Positions 51,678 through 62,194 are shown, numbered from the stretch's first letter. The stretch: 64,000 nucleotides of DNA from Pectobacterium carotovorum (GCF_033898505.1 NZ_JAXAFK010000003.1:372001-436000), one strand, 5' to 3'. Made by a program: numbers and translations. Notes: generated from the letters alone by a model not told the origin.

Positions 51678-52967
51678 TTATTCCGGCAGCGCCATCAGAA
51701 ACTCACGCAGCTTCGCGAAATCATCCGGGAAGTTGTGCGACAGCAGATCCAGATCGGCACGCTCAGCCAGCGCTTCAGGCAGATCCAGTTCTTTGCCCAA
51801 AATGGCTTCTACGCTTTCCTTGAATTTCGCTGGGTGCGCCGTACCCAGGAACAGGCCAAACTCACCGGCTTGCAGCTGATCGCGCAGCAGACGGTAAGCA
51901 ATCGCAGCGTGCGGCTCAGAGAGATAGCCTAACGCATCCAGCTCATGCATGGTTTCTTCCGTGGTCTCATCGCTCACCGCGCCAAAACCCAGCGTTTTCA
52001 ACTGCCAGTTTTTACGACGGAACAGCTCTTCCACGCGCGGCCAGTTGTTCGGCTGACTCACGTCCATCGCGTTGGATAACGTTGCCACCGTTTTATTCGG
52101 TTCCCAACTCCCGCTGCTCAGGAAGCGCGGCACGGTGTCATTGGCGTTAGTCGCCGCGATGAAGCGCTTAATCGGCAGACCCAGCGATTTTGCCAGCAGT
52201 CCGGCGGTCAGATCGCCGAAGTTACCGCTCGGCACAGAAACCACCAGCTGATTACGCGCTTCCTGTGGCAGTTGTGCAACGGCTTCAAAGTAGTAGCAAA
52301 TTTGCGCCAGCAGACGGCTGATATTGATGGAGTTTGCCGAGTTCAGGCCAATCGCCTTTTTCAGTTCCTCATCATCAAACGCCTTTTTCACCAACGCCTG
52401 ACAGGCATCGAAATCGCTATCGATAGCGATGGTGTGAATGTTGCCGCCCAGCGTGCAGAACAGTTTTTCCTGCAACGGACTGATCTTGCCCTGCGGATAT
52501 AAAATCACCACACGAACATTTTCCAGACCATAGAAAGCATGCGCCACGGCAGCACCGGTGTCGCCAGAGGTCGCCGTCAGAATGGTAATTTTCTCGTCGC
52601 CAGACACTTCCGTCAGCATTTGCGCCATAAAGCGGCCGCCGAAGTCTTTAAAGGCCAGCGTCGGACCGTGGAACAGTTCCAGCGCGGCGATATCTTCCGC
52701 TACCGGTGCAACCGGCGCCGGGAACGCAAAGGCCGCTTTTACGCGCTCGAACACGGTTTCAGCCGCAATTTCATCGCCGATATACGCAGACAGAATGCGG
52801 CTGCTGCGGGTAACGAAATCCAGATCCAGCAGGGCATCGATTTCGGTGCGCTCAAATTCCGGCAGTTCCAGCGGGAAGAACAGCCCTTGCTGGCTACCCA
52901 GTCCTTGCTTGATAGCCTGAGCAAAACTGACCTGCTCGTTATGATCTTTAAGGTTGTACAGTTTCAT
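51678..52967 (-). CDS. thrC: Threonine synthase
   Basis: Converts O-phosphohomoserine to threonine with PLP. The 429-residue protein (E. coli 428) has the PLP lysine in TLAFKDFGGRFMAQM (about residue 107), ATSGDTGAAVAHAF, the phosphate-binding SVPSGNFGDLTAG and ATNANDTVPRF. It starts MKLYNLKDHNEQVSFAQA. It is the last gene of thrLABC; thrB ends three bases upstream. No strong terminator follows immediately, only the hairpin repeat element. Confidence 0.97.
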   Translation of the reverse strand: MKLYNLKDHNEQVSFAQAIKQGLGSQQGLFFPLELPEFERTEIDALLDLDFVTRSSRILSAYIGDEIAAETVFERVKAAFAFPAPVAPVAEDIAALELFHGPTLAFKDFGGRFMAQMLTEVSGDEKITILTATSGDTGAAVAHAFYGLENVRVVILYPQGKISPLQEKLFCTLGGNIHTIAIDSDFDACQALVKKAFDDEELKKAIGLNSANSINISRLLAQICYYFEAVAQLPQEARNQLVVSVPSGNFGDLTAGLLAKSLGLPIKRFIAATNANDTVPRFLSSGSWEPNKTVATLSNAMDVSQPNNWPRVEELFRRKNWQLKTLGFGAVSDETTEETMHELDALGYLSEPHAAIAYRLLRDQLQAGEFGLFLGTAHPAKFKESVEAILGKELDLPEALAERADLDLLSHNFPDDFAKLREFLMALPE

Positions 52968-52970
52968 GCG

Positions 52971-53900
52971 TTATCCCAGTTGTCGTGCGCCAGTCGTATC
53001 AAGACGGCAAATATGAACAAAACCTTCATCGTTCTGCAAATAGTTATCCCGCAGCCAGTCGGCCAGGCGCTGTGCGCTCGCCATGTCGTTGCAAACGGAG
53101 AATAACGTCGGGCCAGAGCCGGAAATACCACAGGCCAGCGCCCCGATATCTTCAGCAGCCTGGCGAGCGGCCGCAAAGCCGGGCAGCAGTTTCGTACGAT
53201 AAGGTTCCGCGATGACATCCTTCATCAGTTTCGCCGCCAGCGCAGCCTGTCCGGTATGGCAAGCGTGGATAAAACCAGCCAGATAACGGCCGTGACTGAT
53301 GCAATCCTGACGACGATATTGTGCAGGCAGAATCGCGCGCGCTTCAGCAGTAGAGACCTTAATCCCCGGATACGCCATGACCCACAGCCAGTCATCAAAC
53401 GACGGTACAGGCTGGCTGATGATGCCGTTTTCTTCCAGCATCAGTTGGACGCCGCCAAGGAAACACGGAGCCACGTTATCGTAGTGAACGCTGCCGGAAA
53501 TGCGCCCTTCCAGCTCACCCATCAGTTTCAGCAGACGGGTATCATCCAGCGGCTTGCCGCAAAATTCGTTCATCGCCATCAGCCCGGCGACGACAGAACA
53601 GGCGCTGGAACCTAGCCCTGAACCAATCGGCATATTCTTTTCGAGCGTCATCGCCACCGGCACGGTTTTGCCAATTTCCTGACAGAAAAGCTCCCAACAT
53701 TGGTACACAATGTTTTCTTTCGGGTTGTCCGGCAGCTTGCTAACAAAACGCCCTTCATTACGCAGGCTGAACAGATCGGCCGCCTCGACAGAGACGCAAT
53801 CGCCCAGCAATGAACCGTCTACCGGCGAAACGGCCGCACCCAGTACATCAAACCCAACGCTGACGTTACCGATTGATGCAGGTGCATACACCTTAACCAT
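52971..53900 (-). CDS. thrB: Homoserine kinase
   Basis: Phosphorylates homoserine with ATP. The 309-residue GHMP-family kinase (E. coli 310) has the phosphate-binding loop in [17 protein letters not shown] and starts [21 protein letters not shown]. Conserved GGVQLM and [12 protein letters not shown] blocks are present. ATG 53900 has GGGAG upstream; longer starts lie inside thrA and are rejected. It is separated from thrA by two bases and from thrC by three. Confidence 0.97.
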   Translation of the reverse strand: MVKVYAPASIGNVSVGFDVLGAAVSPVDGSLLGDCVSVEAADLFSLRNEGRFVSKLPDNPKENIVYQCWELFCQEIGKTVPVAMTLEKNMPIGSGLGSSACSVVAGLMAMNEFCGKPLDDTRLLKLMGELEGRISGSVHYDNVAPCFLGGVQLMLEENGIISQPVPSFDDWLWVMAYPGIKVSTAEARAILPAQYRRQDCISHGRYLAGFIHACHTGQAALAAKLMKDVIAEPYRTKLLPGFAAARQAAEDIGALACGISGSGPTLFSVCNDMASAQRLADWLRDNYLQNDEGFVHICRLDTTGARQLG

Positions 53901-53902
53901 AA

Positions 53903-56362
53903 TTATGCTCCCAACTTCCATGACAAGGTGCGCAGCAGATCTGCGAACACACCAGCAGCGGTAACATCGTTACCCGCGCCATAACCGCGCAACACGAGCG
54001 GCAGTGGCTGATAATAACGGCTGTAGAATGCCAGCGCATTCTCACCATCTTTGACTTTAAACAGCGGATCGTTGCCGCCAACGGCGCTGATCTTGACCTT
54101 GCAGCGACCTTCTTCAATGACGCCGACATAGCGCAACACTTTACCTTCATCGCGCGCTTGTGCAACACGGCTGGCGAACTCATCGTCTACCGACGGCAGG
54201 CGCTGCATGAAGCTGGCGACATCGCCAGAGGCATCGAAGCTGGCAGGCAGAACGGATTCCACTTCAATATCGCCCAGCTCCAGCTGATAACCCGCTTCAC
54301 GCGCCAGAATCAGCAGCTTACGCGCCACATCCATACCGGATAGATCGTCACGTGGATCGGGTTCGGTATAACCTTTCTCTTTCGCCTGCGTGGTCGCTGC
54401 AGACAGCGACATGCCTTCGTCGAGTTTACCGAAAATAAAGGACAGCGAGCCAGAGAGAATACCGGTAAAGCGAATCAGCTCATCACCCGCATTCAGCAGG
54501 TTTTGCAGGTTCTCAATCACCGGCAGGCCTGCACCGACGTTAGTGTCATACAGGAAACGACGGCGGGATTTCGCCGCAGCGCTGCGCAGTTGGTGATAAT
54601 AGTTCATCGACCCCGTGTTGGCTTTCTTGTTTGGCGTCACCACGTGGAAGCCGTCGGCCAGGAAATCCACATACTGATCGGCCACGGCCTGATTCGACGT
54701 ACAGTCAACGATAACCGGGTTAAGCAGGTGGTACTCTTTAACCAGACGAATCAGACGGCCCAGATTGAACGGCTCGCGGGCTTTCGCCAGCTCTTCGCGC
54801 CAGTTGTCCATCGAAATGCCGTTAATATTGGTCAGCATGGCTTTGGAATTCGCGATCCCACACACACGCAGGTCGATATGTTTGTCTTTCAGCCACGGCT
54901 GCTGACGGTGAATCTGCTCCAACAGTGCGCCGCCCACGCCGCCCACGCCGATAACAAATACGTCGATCACCTGATCGGTGTTAAACAGCATCTGGTGAGC
55001 CACGCGCACGCCGGTGGTCGCCACATCGTTGTTTACCACGACGGAGATAGAGCGTTCGGAGGAACCCTGCGCGATAGCCACAATATTGATATTGGCCGTC
55101 GCCAACGCGGAGAACAGACGCGCAGACAGGCCGCGCAGCGTGCGCATACCGTCACCCACGACAGAGAGGATCGCCAGACGTTCCATCACATCCAGCGGCT
55201 CCAGCACGCCTTCTTTCAGTTCCAGATAGAATTCGTCTTCCAGCGTTTTTCTGGCACGCGCCAGCTCGTTTTGTGATACGCAGAAGCTGATGCTGTACTC
55301 AGAAGACGACTGCGTGATCAGCACGACCGAAATACCCGCACGCGACATCGCAGCAAACACGCGTGCCGCCATGCCAACCATGCCTTTCATGCCAGGGCCG
55401 GATACGTTGATCATCGCCATGTTGTTCAGGTTGGTAATCCCTTTCACCGGATACTGAGTATCCGTGCTGTCCATGCCGATGAGCGTACCGGGAGCCTGAG
55501 GGTTTTCGGTGTTTTTGATGAGGCAAGGAATTTGGAACTGGGCGATAGGAGCGATGGTGCGAGGGTGAAGGACTTTGGCGCCGAAATAGGACAGCTCCAT
55601 CGCCTCCTGATAAGACATCGATTTCAATAATCGAGCGTCCGGCACCTGACGCGGATCGCAGGTATAAACACCGTCTACATCGGTCCAGATCTCACAGCAG
55701 TCCGCACGTAAACACGCGGCCAGTACCGCAGCGGAATAGTCTGAACCGTTGCGGCCCAGCACCACCAGTTCGCCTTTGTCGTTACCGGCCGTAAAGCCCG
55801 CCATCAGGATGACATGATCTTTCGGGATGGCGCTTTCAGCGATGCGGCGAGTCGATTCCGTGATATCCACGGTGGATTCAAGATAGTGTCCCTGCGCCAG
55901 CAGCTTCTCGACCGGATTGATAACGGAAACTCCATAGCCGCGCGCCTGAAAGACCGCTTCCATGATGGCGATAGACAGTTTTTCCCCTCGGCAGATAATT
56001 GCGGCGTTCACACTGTCAGGACACTGGCCCAGCAACGCGATGCCATGCAGAACGTGTTTCAGCTGTGCAAATTCCTGATCCACGAATGCCTTCAGACGGG
56101 CATGTTCAAAACCGGGTTGAGACTCAGCAAGGCCTTGCAGCAGCGAAGAAAAGATTGTTTCGGCGTCATTCAAATGAGGCAGGATATCTTGTCCGGCGAC
56201 GGTTTTCTCAATCATGGCAACCAGATGGTTGGTAATTTTCGCCGGAGCGGACAATACGGTAGCCACCTGTCCCTGGCGCGCGTTGTTTTCGATAATGTCG
56301 GCAACGCGCGCAAAACGCTCCGCATTTGCTACTGAAGTCCCGCCAAATTTCAACACTCGCAT
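53903..56362 (-). CDS. thrA: Bifunctional aspartokinase I / homoserine dehydrogenase I
   Basis: Carries out the first and third steps of threonine synthesis; feedback-inhibited by threonine. The 819-residue protein (E. coli 820) starts [17 protein letters not shown] (aspartokinase), followed by [17 protein letters not shown], two ACT domains around residues 320-460, and homoserine dehydrogenase from about 463 ([17 protein letters not shown]) with NVGAGLPVI and [12 protein letters not shown] start at ATG 56362, which follows AGGAGA; the frame is open further upstream without homology. The thr leader and attenuator precede it. Confidence 0.98.
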   Translation of the reverse strand: MRVLKFGGTSVANAERFARVADIIENNARQGQVATVLSAPAKITNHLVAMIEKTVAGQDILPHLNDAETIFSSLLQGLAESQPGFEHARLKAFVDQEFAQLKHVLHGIALLGQCPDSVNAAIICRGEKLSIAIMEAVFQARGYGVSVINPVEKLLAQGHYLESTVDITESTRRIAESAIPKDHVILMAGFTAGNDKGELVVLGRNGSDYSAAVLAACLRADCCEIWTDVDGVYTCDPRQVPDARLLKSMSYQEAMELSYFGAKVLHPRTIAPIAQFQIPCLIKNTENPQAPGTLIGMDSTDTQYPVKGITNLNNMAMINVSGPGMKGMVGMAARVFAAMSRAGISVVLITQSSSEYSISFCVSQNELARARKTLEDEFYLELKEGVLEPLDVMERLAILSVVGDGMRTLRGLSARLFSALATANINIVAIAQGSSERSISVVVNNDVATTGVRVAHQMLFNTDQVIDVFVIGVGGVGGALLEQIHRQQPWLKDKHIDLRVCGIANSKAMLTNINGISMDNWREELAKAREPFNLGRLIRLVKEYHLLNPVIVDCTSNQAVADQYVDFLADGFHVVTPNKKANTGSMNYYHQLRSAAAKSRRRFLYDTNVGAGLPVIENLQNLLNAGDELIRFTGILSGSLSFIFGKLDEGMSLSAATTQAKEKGYTEPDPRDDLSGMDVARKLLILAREAGYQLELGDIEVESVLPASFDASGDVASFMQRLPSVDDEFASRVAQARDEGKVLRYVGVIEEGRCKVKISAVGGNDPLFKVKDGENALAFYSRYYQPLPLVLRGYGAGNDVTAAGVFADLLRTLSWKLGA

Positions 56363-56451
56363 TTTTATCTTTTCTCCTGAATTTCTGCCAACCAAACGCC
56401 GGAAGCGTTTTTGTATGCCGCTTGCAGGCGGCGCTGAGGGATAACCTGCCG

Positions 56452-56488
56452 TAAAAAAAAAGCCCGCACTGTTCGGTGCGGGCTTTTT
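56452..56488 (-). terminator. thr operon attenuator
   Basis: On the minus strand AGCCCGCAC and GTGCGGGCT (56461-56469 with 56476-56484) form a 9-bp stem followed by nine Ts. The end of the leader gene (CGGTGCGGGC) is complementary to the first arm and can form the alternative antiterminator. Confidence 0.93.
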
Positions 56489-56506
56489 CTGGAATCTTTA
56501 TATGCG

Positions 56507-56575
56507 TCAGCCCGCACCGTTACTGGTTGTATCGGTGATGGTAATAATCGTGGTGATCAGGCTGATAGTGCGCAT
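56507..56575 (-). CDS. thrL: thr operon leader peptide
   Basis: A 22-residue peptide, MRTISLITTIITITDTTSNGAG, rich in threonine (8) and isoleucine (6) codons, as in E. coli ThrL (MKRISTTITTT...GNGAG). Low charged Thr-tRNA or Ile-tRNA should stall the ribosome and allow thrABC transcription past the attenuator at 56452-56488. The Shine-Dalgarno is weak. Coding is secure from the codon content, position and the conserved NGAG end. Confidence 0.94.
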   Translation of the reverse strand: MRTISLITTIITITDTTSNGAG

Positions 56576-56617
56576 GCTAAAATCGAATCTCATTAGAAGT
56601 AGAGTTATCTGCCCTAT

Positions 56618-56646
56618 TAGTTAGGCCAATCGCCCTTTGAAGTCAA
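56618..56646 (-). promoter_or_regulatory. thr operon promoter
   Basis: TTGACT on the minus strand (56641-56646), a 17-base spacer and TAACTA (56618-56623). The -35 is the same as in E. coli thr; the -10 is weak. It lies about 43 bases before the leader start. Confidence 0.6.
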
Positions 56647-56786
56647 CGGATTTCTTTTTTTTCTTCTCGCTGAACGAAAAATGCCTACCGCTAAACCCAC
56701 TGCCGAAACGGGAATACGCCGGACGAACCATTGTCAAAATACACGTTTCAAGATGTTCGACTGCCAAAAAAGCCATCTTTGCTATC

Positions 56787-57473
56787 TTATTTCGGCAAAT
56801 TTTTTTCAATGTCGTGTAGCAGCCGATGGAGCATAGCCGTATCGCGCTGCTCTAAACGTCCCAGCCGCTGATGCAGCCAGTCTCGCAGTTTTTCATCATC
56901 CTCAACCGCCAAATTCACCAGTAGCCGATCCAAACGATCGTGTAGCGCCGACAATTGTCCCACTGCCGCAGGCTGTGCCACTTCCGGTTTAACGTCCATC
57001 AGTTCAGCCAGTTGGTAACAGTACACCATCACCGCCTGACCAAGATTCAACGAAGGGTAATCCGCTTTCATCGGTACGCCGGTCAATACATCCGCCAGTT
57101 CGAGTTCTTCATTCGTCAGGCCAACATCCTCCCGACCAAACACCAGCGCCGCAGAAGCCATCCATTGCACCTTCTCCTGCAATACGCCAGTCAGTTCAGC
57201 TGGCGTGCAGTAATAACGATACTTAGCCCGGCTGCGCGCGGTGGTCGCAACCGTAAAGTCGACATCCGCCAGTGCTTCAGCCAGCGTGGCAAACACCTGT
57301 ACGTTATCCAGAATGTCCCCCGAGCCGTGCGCTACCCAACGAGCTGCCGGTTCTTGATGTGCAGTGCTACCGACAATACGCAAGCTGCTGAATCCCATCG
57401 TTTTCATCGCACGGGCTGCCGCCCCTACATTCTCTGCCCGGGCGGGCTCAACCAAAATAATATGAAACTGCAT
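56787..57473 (-). CDS. yjtD: SpoU-type RNA methyltransferase LasT/YjtD
   Basis: A 228-residue SPOUT methyltransferase (E. coli YjtD 228), related to TrmJ. MQFHIILVEPARAENVGAAARAMKTMGF is at the start; the SAM-binding knot is formed by VATTARSRAKYRYY, LVFGREDVGLTNEEL and YPSLNLGQAVMVYCYQL. It ends LEQRDTAMLHRLLHDIEKNLPK. The RNA target is not established. ATG 57473 has GGAG close upstream; an upstream in-frame start at 57545 is unsupported. It lies beside the thr leader, as in E. coli. Confidence 0.93.
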   Translation of the reverse strand: MQFHIILVEPARAENVGAAARAMKTMGFSSLRIVGSTAHQEPAARWVAHGSGDILDNVQVFATLAEALADVDFTVATTARSRAKYRYYCTPAELTGVLQEKVQWMASAALVFGREDVGLTNEELELADVLTGVPMKADYPSLNLGQAVMVYCYQLAELMDVKPEVAQPAAVGQLSALHDRLDRLLVNLAVEDDEKLRDWLHQRLGRLEQRDTAMLHRLLHDIEKNLPK

Positions 57474-58237
57474 AAACTCCTCAGTATGGATTACGTGCGT
57501 TCTGTCACTATCTCCACCAGCCGTCAAATAAAACAGCAGCGTCATCGATAGCGATTACTGATAACGATTGATTAATAAGTGCTATTCGTTGATAACCGCA
57601 GCGTGTTGATCGTTACGGTGAAAAGTTAACAATAAACCAACAAAATTTCCGGTATCAATTCAGCCTTCGGCAGGAAACATCAGAGAGTCCAAAAAACGGG
57701 CAGGAAGAGAAAACCCTAAGAAAAATAAGGTAAATTATTTTATTTCAATAAGTTATAAAACGACTGCCGACTGTGTAGCACCAATTATGATTATTGGCAT
57801 TTGCTATGCTAAATCGTTCATAAAAAGTGCTAAATTGTGACGTAAACTGGCAATCCTATAAGTGTTTATCACAAAATAGTTAACGTGCTAAAATGAAATT
57901 TGATATATGTCAACAGAACCGTAGATTTATCAGCAGGCAAAATCCGTGCTTACTGTTATGTTGCTGTTAATAAGGTTAAACTGTGCGCCACTTTGAGCGC
58001 AGTTAAATTAGCGCCACGCTCATCCGCTAGCAGTACCTCTAAGCGGGTAGAGAATGAACACCAGTAACGCATTTACGTACTTGAGTCTGATGTTGAGCGA
58101 GAGCGTAGTTTACCTCGATAAGCTCCAGGGAAATACCCGGAATAACTGGCGTTGTAGCCAGCGGGACAGCAGGGTATGACAGCGACTTCTGTACTTCCGA
58201 TTTCTATAATTTAAGTTGGCAATTTTAGGTAGCAAAC
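57474..58237. other. arcA upstream region and long leader
   Basis: A gene-free gap of about 760 bases between divergent yjtD and arcA. E. coli has the small yjjY here; no such frame is recognised. The first half is AT-rich; an FNR-like site lies at 57900-57913. The last 300 bases are GC-balanced and contain small hairpins (for example CTGGC/GCCAG near 58148), consistent with the long arcA 5' untranslated region known in E. coli. Confidence 0.55.
57900..57913 (+). promoter_or_regulatory. FNR-like site upstream of arcA
   Basis: TTGAT, ATAT, GTCAA matches the FNR consensus with one change. E. coli arcA is activated by FNR anaerobically from a far upstream promoter, so the distance (about 325 bases to the ATG) is reasonable. 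Confidence 0.6.
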
Positions 58238-58954
58238 ATGCAGACGCCGCACATTCTTATTGTTGAAGACGAGCTAGTAACTCGTAATACCCTCAAAAGC
58301 ATTTTTGAGGCGGAAGGATACGTTGTTCACGAAGCCACTGATGGCGCAGAAATGCACCACATTTTGTCCGAGAATGACATCAATCTGGTGATCATGGACA
58401 TCAACCTGCCAGGAAAGAACGGCCTGTTGTTGGCACGTGAACTGCGCGAGCAAGCCACCGTTGCCTTGATGTTCCTCACCGGCCGCGACAATGAAGTCGA
58501 TAAGATCCTCGGTCTGGAAATCGGTGCGGATGACTACATCACCAAACCGTTCAACCCACGTGAATTGACGATCCGCGCGCGTAACCTGCTGTCACGTACC
58601 ATGAATCTGGGCAGCGGCACTGAAGAGCGTCGTCTGGTGGAAAGCTACCGCTTCAACGGCTGGGAATTGGACATCAATAGCCGTTCTCTGATTAGCCCGG
58701 CTGGCGAACAATACAAGCTGCCGCGCAGTGAATTCCGCGCCATGCTGCACTTCTGCGAAAACCCGGGCAAGATTCAGTCTCGCGCGGAACTGCTGAAGAA
58801 AATGACGGGCCGTGAGCTTAAGCCACACGACCGTACCGTTGACGTCACCATCCGCCGTATCCGCAAGCACTTTGAATCTACAGCCGATACGCCGGAAATC
58901 ATCGCGACGATCCACGGTGAAGGCTACCGCTTCTGCGGCGACCTGGAAAATTAA
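58238..58954 (+). CDS. arcA: Aerobic respiration control response regulator ArcA
   Basis: The response regulator of the ArcBA two-component system, which represses aerobic respiration genes when quinones are reduced. The 238-residue protein (same length as E. coli) has the receiver domain with phospho-acceptor D54 (VIMDINLPG), acidic pair E10/D11 and K in [10 protein letters not shown], then an OmpR-type winged helix with [12 protein letters not shown] and [12 protein letters not shown]. It starts [12 protein letters not shown]. It is followed by a strong terminator shared with creA. arcB is not in the window. Confidence 0.98.
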   Translation: MQTPHILIVEDELVTRNTLKSIFEAEGYVVHEATDGAEMHHILSENDINLVIMDINLPGKNGLLLARELREQATVALMFLTGRDNEVDKILGLEIGADDYITKPFNPRELTIRARNLLSRTMNLGSGTEERRLVESYRFNGWELDINSRSLISPAGEQYKLPRSEFRAMLHFCENPGKIQSRAELLKKMTGRELKPHDRTVDVTIRRIRKHFESTADTPEIIATIHGEGYRFCGDLEN

Positions 58955-58962
58955 TCCCCCTC

Positions 58963-58995
58963 AGCCGGAACAGGCATCTGTTCCGGCTGTTTTCC
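58963..58995 (+). terminator. arcA terminator
   Basis: AGCCGGAACAG (58963-58973) pairs perfectly with CTGTTCCGGCT (58978-58988) around GCAT, followed by GTTTTCCCTT. It starts 8 bases after the arcA stop. Confidence 0.9.
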
Positions 58996-59009
58996 CTTCT
59001 TACCGCACG

Positions 59010-59492
59010 TTATTCACTCTTTGCCCACGGCATAACCGGCACCGCGCTTAACGCATTTTTCGGCGAACCATCGACTAAGCGATCGGAGTAAGCAAGATAG
59101 ATCAGCGCATTGCGCTTTTGATCGTAAAATCGAACAACCTGCAATTTCTTGAAAACCAGCGATGTTCTTTTCTGGAACACCACAGATCCGCGATCGCCGC
59201 CGTTTTTGATTTTATCGGACAGCGTAATCGGCCCAACCTGCTGGCAGGAAATAGCGGCGTCCGATGTGTCTTCCGCCAACCCTAATCCGCCCTTGATTCC
59301 GCCTGTTTTGGCTCGGCTAATGTAGCAGGTCACGTTTGAAACATCTGGGTCGTCAAACGCTTCCACCACGATCTTATGATCCGGCCCCAGCAGTTTAAAG
59401 GCGGTATCGACAGACCCGACCTCTTCCGCACTGACGACGCCAGCGGTGGACAGCAATAGCAGACCCGCTCCCATGATGCGCTTTATGTTCAT
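59010..59492 (-). CDS. creA: CreA protein, periplasmic, unknown function
   Basis: A 160-residue exported protein (E. coli CreA 157) of the DUF1280/CreA family. A signal peptide of about 22 residues ends [12 protein letters not shown]. The mature part, with [20 protein letters not shown] and [33 protein letters not shown], is highly conserved, and the two cysteines could form a disulfide. Its function is unknown. In E. coli it heads creABCD next to arcA; here creB, creC and creD are absent and creA is directly convergent with arcA. Confidence 0.94.
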   Translation of the reverse strand: MNIKRIMGAGLLLLSTAGVVSAEEVGSVDTAFKLLGPDHKIVVEAFDDPDVSNVTCYISRAKTGGIKGGLGLAEDTSDAAISCQQVGPITLSDKIKNGGDRGSVVFQKRTSLVFKKLQVVRFYDQKRNALIYLAYSDRLVDGSPKNALSAVPVMPWAKSE

Positions 59493-59697
59493 ATTTCAGG
59501 CCCTGTGACAATTCATGACAAACAATTAATAACCACAATTAAAAAGAGGATGTACAAAATAAACCACTATCGCAATCCTCCTTATCCAAATTACCTGCGG
59601 AATATTTTCAAAAATCTTCGGCAGTACCAAAGTGAAAATATTGCTATGATGCGGGATCTCAATACGCTCGCGCCCAATGTGTTTGATGAGGAAGATT

Positions 59698-60585
59698 ATG
59701 GATCAAGCCGGTATCATACGTGACTTGCTTAACTGGCTGGAAAGCCATCTCGACCAACCGCTATCACTGGATAATGTGGCGGCGAAAGCGGGTTATTCCA
59801 AGTGGCATCTGCAAAGAATGTTCAAAGACGTGACAGGCCATGCCATTGGTTCATATATCCGAGCGCGGAGATTGACCAAAGCGGCGGTTGCACTTTGTCT
59901 GACCAGTCGCCCTATCCTTGATATTGCCCTGCAATACCGTTTTGATTCACAACAGACCTTTACCCGCGCGTTCAAAAAGCAGTTTTCCCAAACGCCTGCG
60001 TCTTATCGTCGTTCCGATAATTGGAATACTTTCGGCATTCGTCCGCCGATCCGGCTCGGCGCGTTTACCCTGCCACAGCCGCAGTTTATCACTCTGCCAG
60101 AAACGCAGCTGCTTGGGCTAACGCAAACCTATAACTGCCGTCTGGAGCAGATTTGTAACTTCCGTACGGAAATTCGCGTCCACTATTGGCGTCAGTTTTT
60201 GGGAGAAACGCGCTGCGTTCCCCCCGTGCTTTACGGGCTGCATCATTCACGGCCGAGCAAAGAGAAAGACGACGAGCACGAAGTCCTCTACACCACCGCG
60301 CTGGAGCCACAGTACCTGCCGGATGATGTCCACACTGGCGAACCCATTACGCTACCGGGCGGCGACTACGCGATGTTTGTTTTTGAAGGGCCAAACGACG
60401 AGCTACAAGACTTCATCATCACGCTGTATGACACCTGTCTGCCGACTTTCCAGCTCACGCGCCGCAAAGGGTTCGACGCCGAGCGTTTTCACCCCAGCCG
60501 TGATACAGACGGGGAAATACCCGCGATCATCCGCTGCGAGTATTTGATCCCCATCCAGCACCCAGAGCAGCTCTCAGCGCTGTAG
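59698..60585 (+). CDS. rob: Right-origin-binding transcription factor Rob
   Basis: An AraC/XylS-family activator of the SoxS/MarA regulon (efflux, redox and solvent tolerance). The 295-residue protein (E. coli 289) has its DNA-binding domain at the N-terminus, MDQAGIIRDLLNWLESHLDQPLSLDNVAAKAGYSKWHLQRMFK, nearly identical to E. coli, with the second helix-turn-helix around DIALQYRFDSQQTFTRAFKKQF. The C-terminal GyrI-like ligand domain is more divergent. ATG 59698 has GAGGA six bases upstream. It overlaps the end of gpmB by 12 bases tail to tail. Confidence 0.95.
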   Translation: MDQAGIIRDLLNWLESHLDQPLSLDNVAAKAGYSKWHLQRMFKDVTGHAIGSYIRARRLTKAAVALCLTSRPILDIALQYRFDSQQTFTRAFKKQFSQTPASYRRSDNWNTFGIRPPIRLGAFTLPQPQFITLPETQLLGLTQTYNCRLEQICNFRTEIRVHYWRQFLGETRCVPPVLYGLHHSRPSKEKDDEHEVLYTTALEPQYLPDDVHTGEPITLPGGDYAMFVFEGPNDELQDFIITLYDTCLPTFQLTRRKGFDAERFHPSRDTDGEIPAIIRCEYLIPIQHPEQLSAL

Positions 60586-61224
60586 CTCATCCAGTGCCGG
60601 GATATCCAGATGCGAGATATCTCCGGCCGTTTCCACCACCCATCCCGGTGCCAGCCACGGGCTTTGCTGATAATCGATGCGCGACAGAGAGCAGTTGCGC
60701 AGGCGCAGGCGCCGCTCAGCCGATGCGGGTAACCCCAGAACCGTACTCAGCAGGCAGCCCAGCGCCATCCCGTGGCTCACCAGCAGAGGACGACTTCCCG
60801 CAGGCAATGCCAGACAACGTTCCAGAACGCCGTGCATGCGCAATGCGACATCACTCATCGATTCACCTTCCGGGATGCGGCCATCGGGCGTGCCATCCAC
60901 CAGCCCTTTACGCCACCCTTCTTCCTCGGCGGTCAGCGAGTCCAGATCGCGCGCTTCCAATACGCCCATGTTCAATTCACGTAACCCGGGCTCCAGGATT
61001 ATCTGGCAATTACCACAAGATTTAGCGATGATTTCTGTCGTCTGACGCGTTCTTCCGAGATCGCTGGTAAAAATATGCGTAATCCCTAACGTCCTGATTC
61101 GTTCAGCAACTTGCTGTGCCTGTTGCTCACCTCTTGGCGTCAGCGCACTGTCCGATTGACCTTGAATACGTCGAGCCACATTCCATTCTGTTTCGCCGTG
61201 GCGAACAAGATATACCTGTAACAT
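60574..61224 (-). CDS. gpmB: Phosphoglycerate mutase-like phosphatase GpmB
   Basis: A 216-residue histidine phosphatase (E. coli GpmB/YtjC 215). The catalytic RHG is in LVRHGETEWNVARRIQGQ (H9), with the second histidine in LLVSHGMALG and the general acid in LRELNMGVLEARD. Despite the name, the E. coli protein has little mutase activity and is probably a phosphatase of unknown substrate. It is divergent from yjjX across 50 bases, so the promoters overlap. Confidence 0.93.
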   Translation of the reverse strand: MLQVYLVRHGETEWNVARRIQGQSDSALTPRGEQQAQQVAERIRTLGITHIFTSDLGRTRQTTEIIAKSCGNCQIILEPGLRELNMGVLEARDLDSLTAEEEGWRKGLVDGTPDGRIPEGESMSDVALRMHGVLERCLALPAGSRPLLVSHGMALGCLLSTVLGLPASAERRLRLRNCSLSRIDYQQSPWLAPGWVVETAGDISHLDIPALDELQR

Positions 61225-61274
61225 GGTTATTTTCCGTTATACTGCGTCAAATTAACTAAAGGTACGAAACTGTT

Positions 61275-61814
61275 ATGTATCACGTTGTTGCTGCAACTAC
61301 CAACCCGGCAAAGATTAAGGCTATTACACTGGCATTCACCGATGTCTTTGGTGCAGAAAGCTGCCGCATCGAAGGCGTTGACGTCGATAGCGGCGTCCCG
61401 CGTCAACCTCTTGGTTCTATCGAAACCCGTACTGGCGCCAGAAACCGCGTCATGATGGCACGCCAGGTGCGGCCGGAAGCCGATTTTTGGGTCGGTGTCG
61501 AAGCGGGCATTGAAGAAAGCATGACTTTCGCCTGGATGGTGATCGAAAACACCCACCTGCGTGGTGAATCACGCTCTGCAAGCCTGGTTCTTCCAGAAAG
61601 TATATTACATGGTATCCGTGAAGGGCGGGAATTAGGCGATGAAATGGAACGTTTGACGGGCGTTCAGAATATTAAACATAAAGGTGGTGCCATCGGCGTC
61701 TTCACCGACGGCAAACTGTCACGTACCAGCGTGTATCATCAGGCGCTGCTGCTGGCACTGGTGCCGTTTCATAATCCGATCTATCAGATTCCCGTTCAGG
61801 CCGCAAAACCGTAA
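61275..61814 (+). CDS. yjjX: Inosine/xanthosine triphosphatase YjjX
   Basis: A 179-residue house-cleaning nucleotidase (E. coli 170) that removes ITP and [20 protein letters not shown] is at the start; the nucleotide and metal site is formed by [22 protein letters not shown] and [27 protein letters not shown]. The C-terminal tail (VQAAKP) is longer than in E. coli. It converges on trpR with only three bases between stops and no terminator in between, so read-through into antisense is possible. Confidence 0.94.
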   Translation: MYHVVAATTNPAKIKAITLAFTDVFGAESCRIEGVDVDSGVPRQPLGSIETRTGARNRVMMARQVRPEADFWVGVEAGIEESMTFAWMVIENTHLRGESRSASLVLPESILHGIREGRELGDEMERLTGVQNIKHKGGAIGVFTDGKLSRTSVYHQALLLALVPFHNPIYQIPVQAAKP

Positions 61815-61817
61815 CGA

Positions 61818-62165
61818 TTACACGTCGTCACCCAACGGTTTATCTGCCGACAGCAACTGCGCTTCCAGCCAGCTTTTTAACGCGGGGGGCGCGGCTTTCA
61901 GGCTATTTGAACCGCGCGTGATGGTCGCAATCCCTGCACCTAACTCGCTTTTCAGCTCACGCTGACTCATTTCACCCCGCATCAGTTCCTGCACAATTCT
62001 CACTCGCGTTCCCAACGCGGTACGCTCGTCCGGCGTCAGTAGCAGTTGGAGCAACGGCAATTGCAGATCTTCCGCAATAGACTGCTGCAATAGCGCGACA
62101 AAGCGCAACCAGTGCTCATTGTCTTGTTCAGAAAGTGCCGGGTCGATAAGCGATAACGGAGTCAT
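61818..62165 (-). CDS. trpR: trp operon repressor TrpR
   Basis: Tryptophan-activated repressor of trp, aroH, mtr and its own gene. The 115-residue all-helical protein (E. coli 108) has the helix-turn-helix [28 protein letters not shown], identical in the reading head, and [17 protein letters not shown]. The N-terminal arm is longer and divergent. A trp operator lies just upstream (62177-62194). slt precedes it on the same strand, as in E. coli. Confidence 0.96.
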   Translation of the reverse strand: MTPLSLIDPALSEQDNEHWLRFVALLQQSIAEDLQLPLLQLLLTPDERTALGTRVRIVQELMRGEMSQRELKSELGAGIATITRGSNSLKAAPPALKSWLEAQLLSADKPLGDDV

Positions 62166-62176
62166 AACGGGCTGCC

Positions 62177-62194
62177 ATACTATTTAACTAGTAC
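62177..62194 (-). promoter_or_regulatory. trp operator of trpR
   Basis: On the minus strand GTACTAGTTAAATAGTAT matches the TrpR consensus GNACTAGTTAACTAGTNC with two or three changes in the right half. It lies 12 bases before the trpR ATG, so TrpR should repress its own gene. Confidence 0.85.

Noticed and set aside
59505..59723. 72-residue ORF before rob
   Set aside because: It overlaps the rob start in another frame, covers the creA-rob promoter region and lacks homology.
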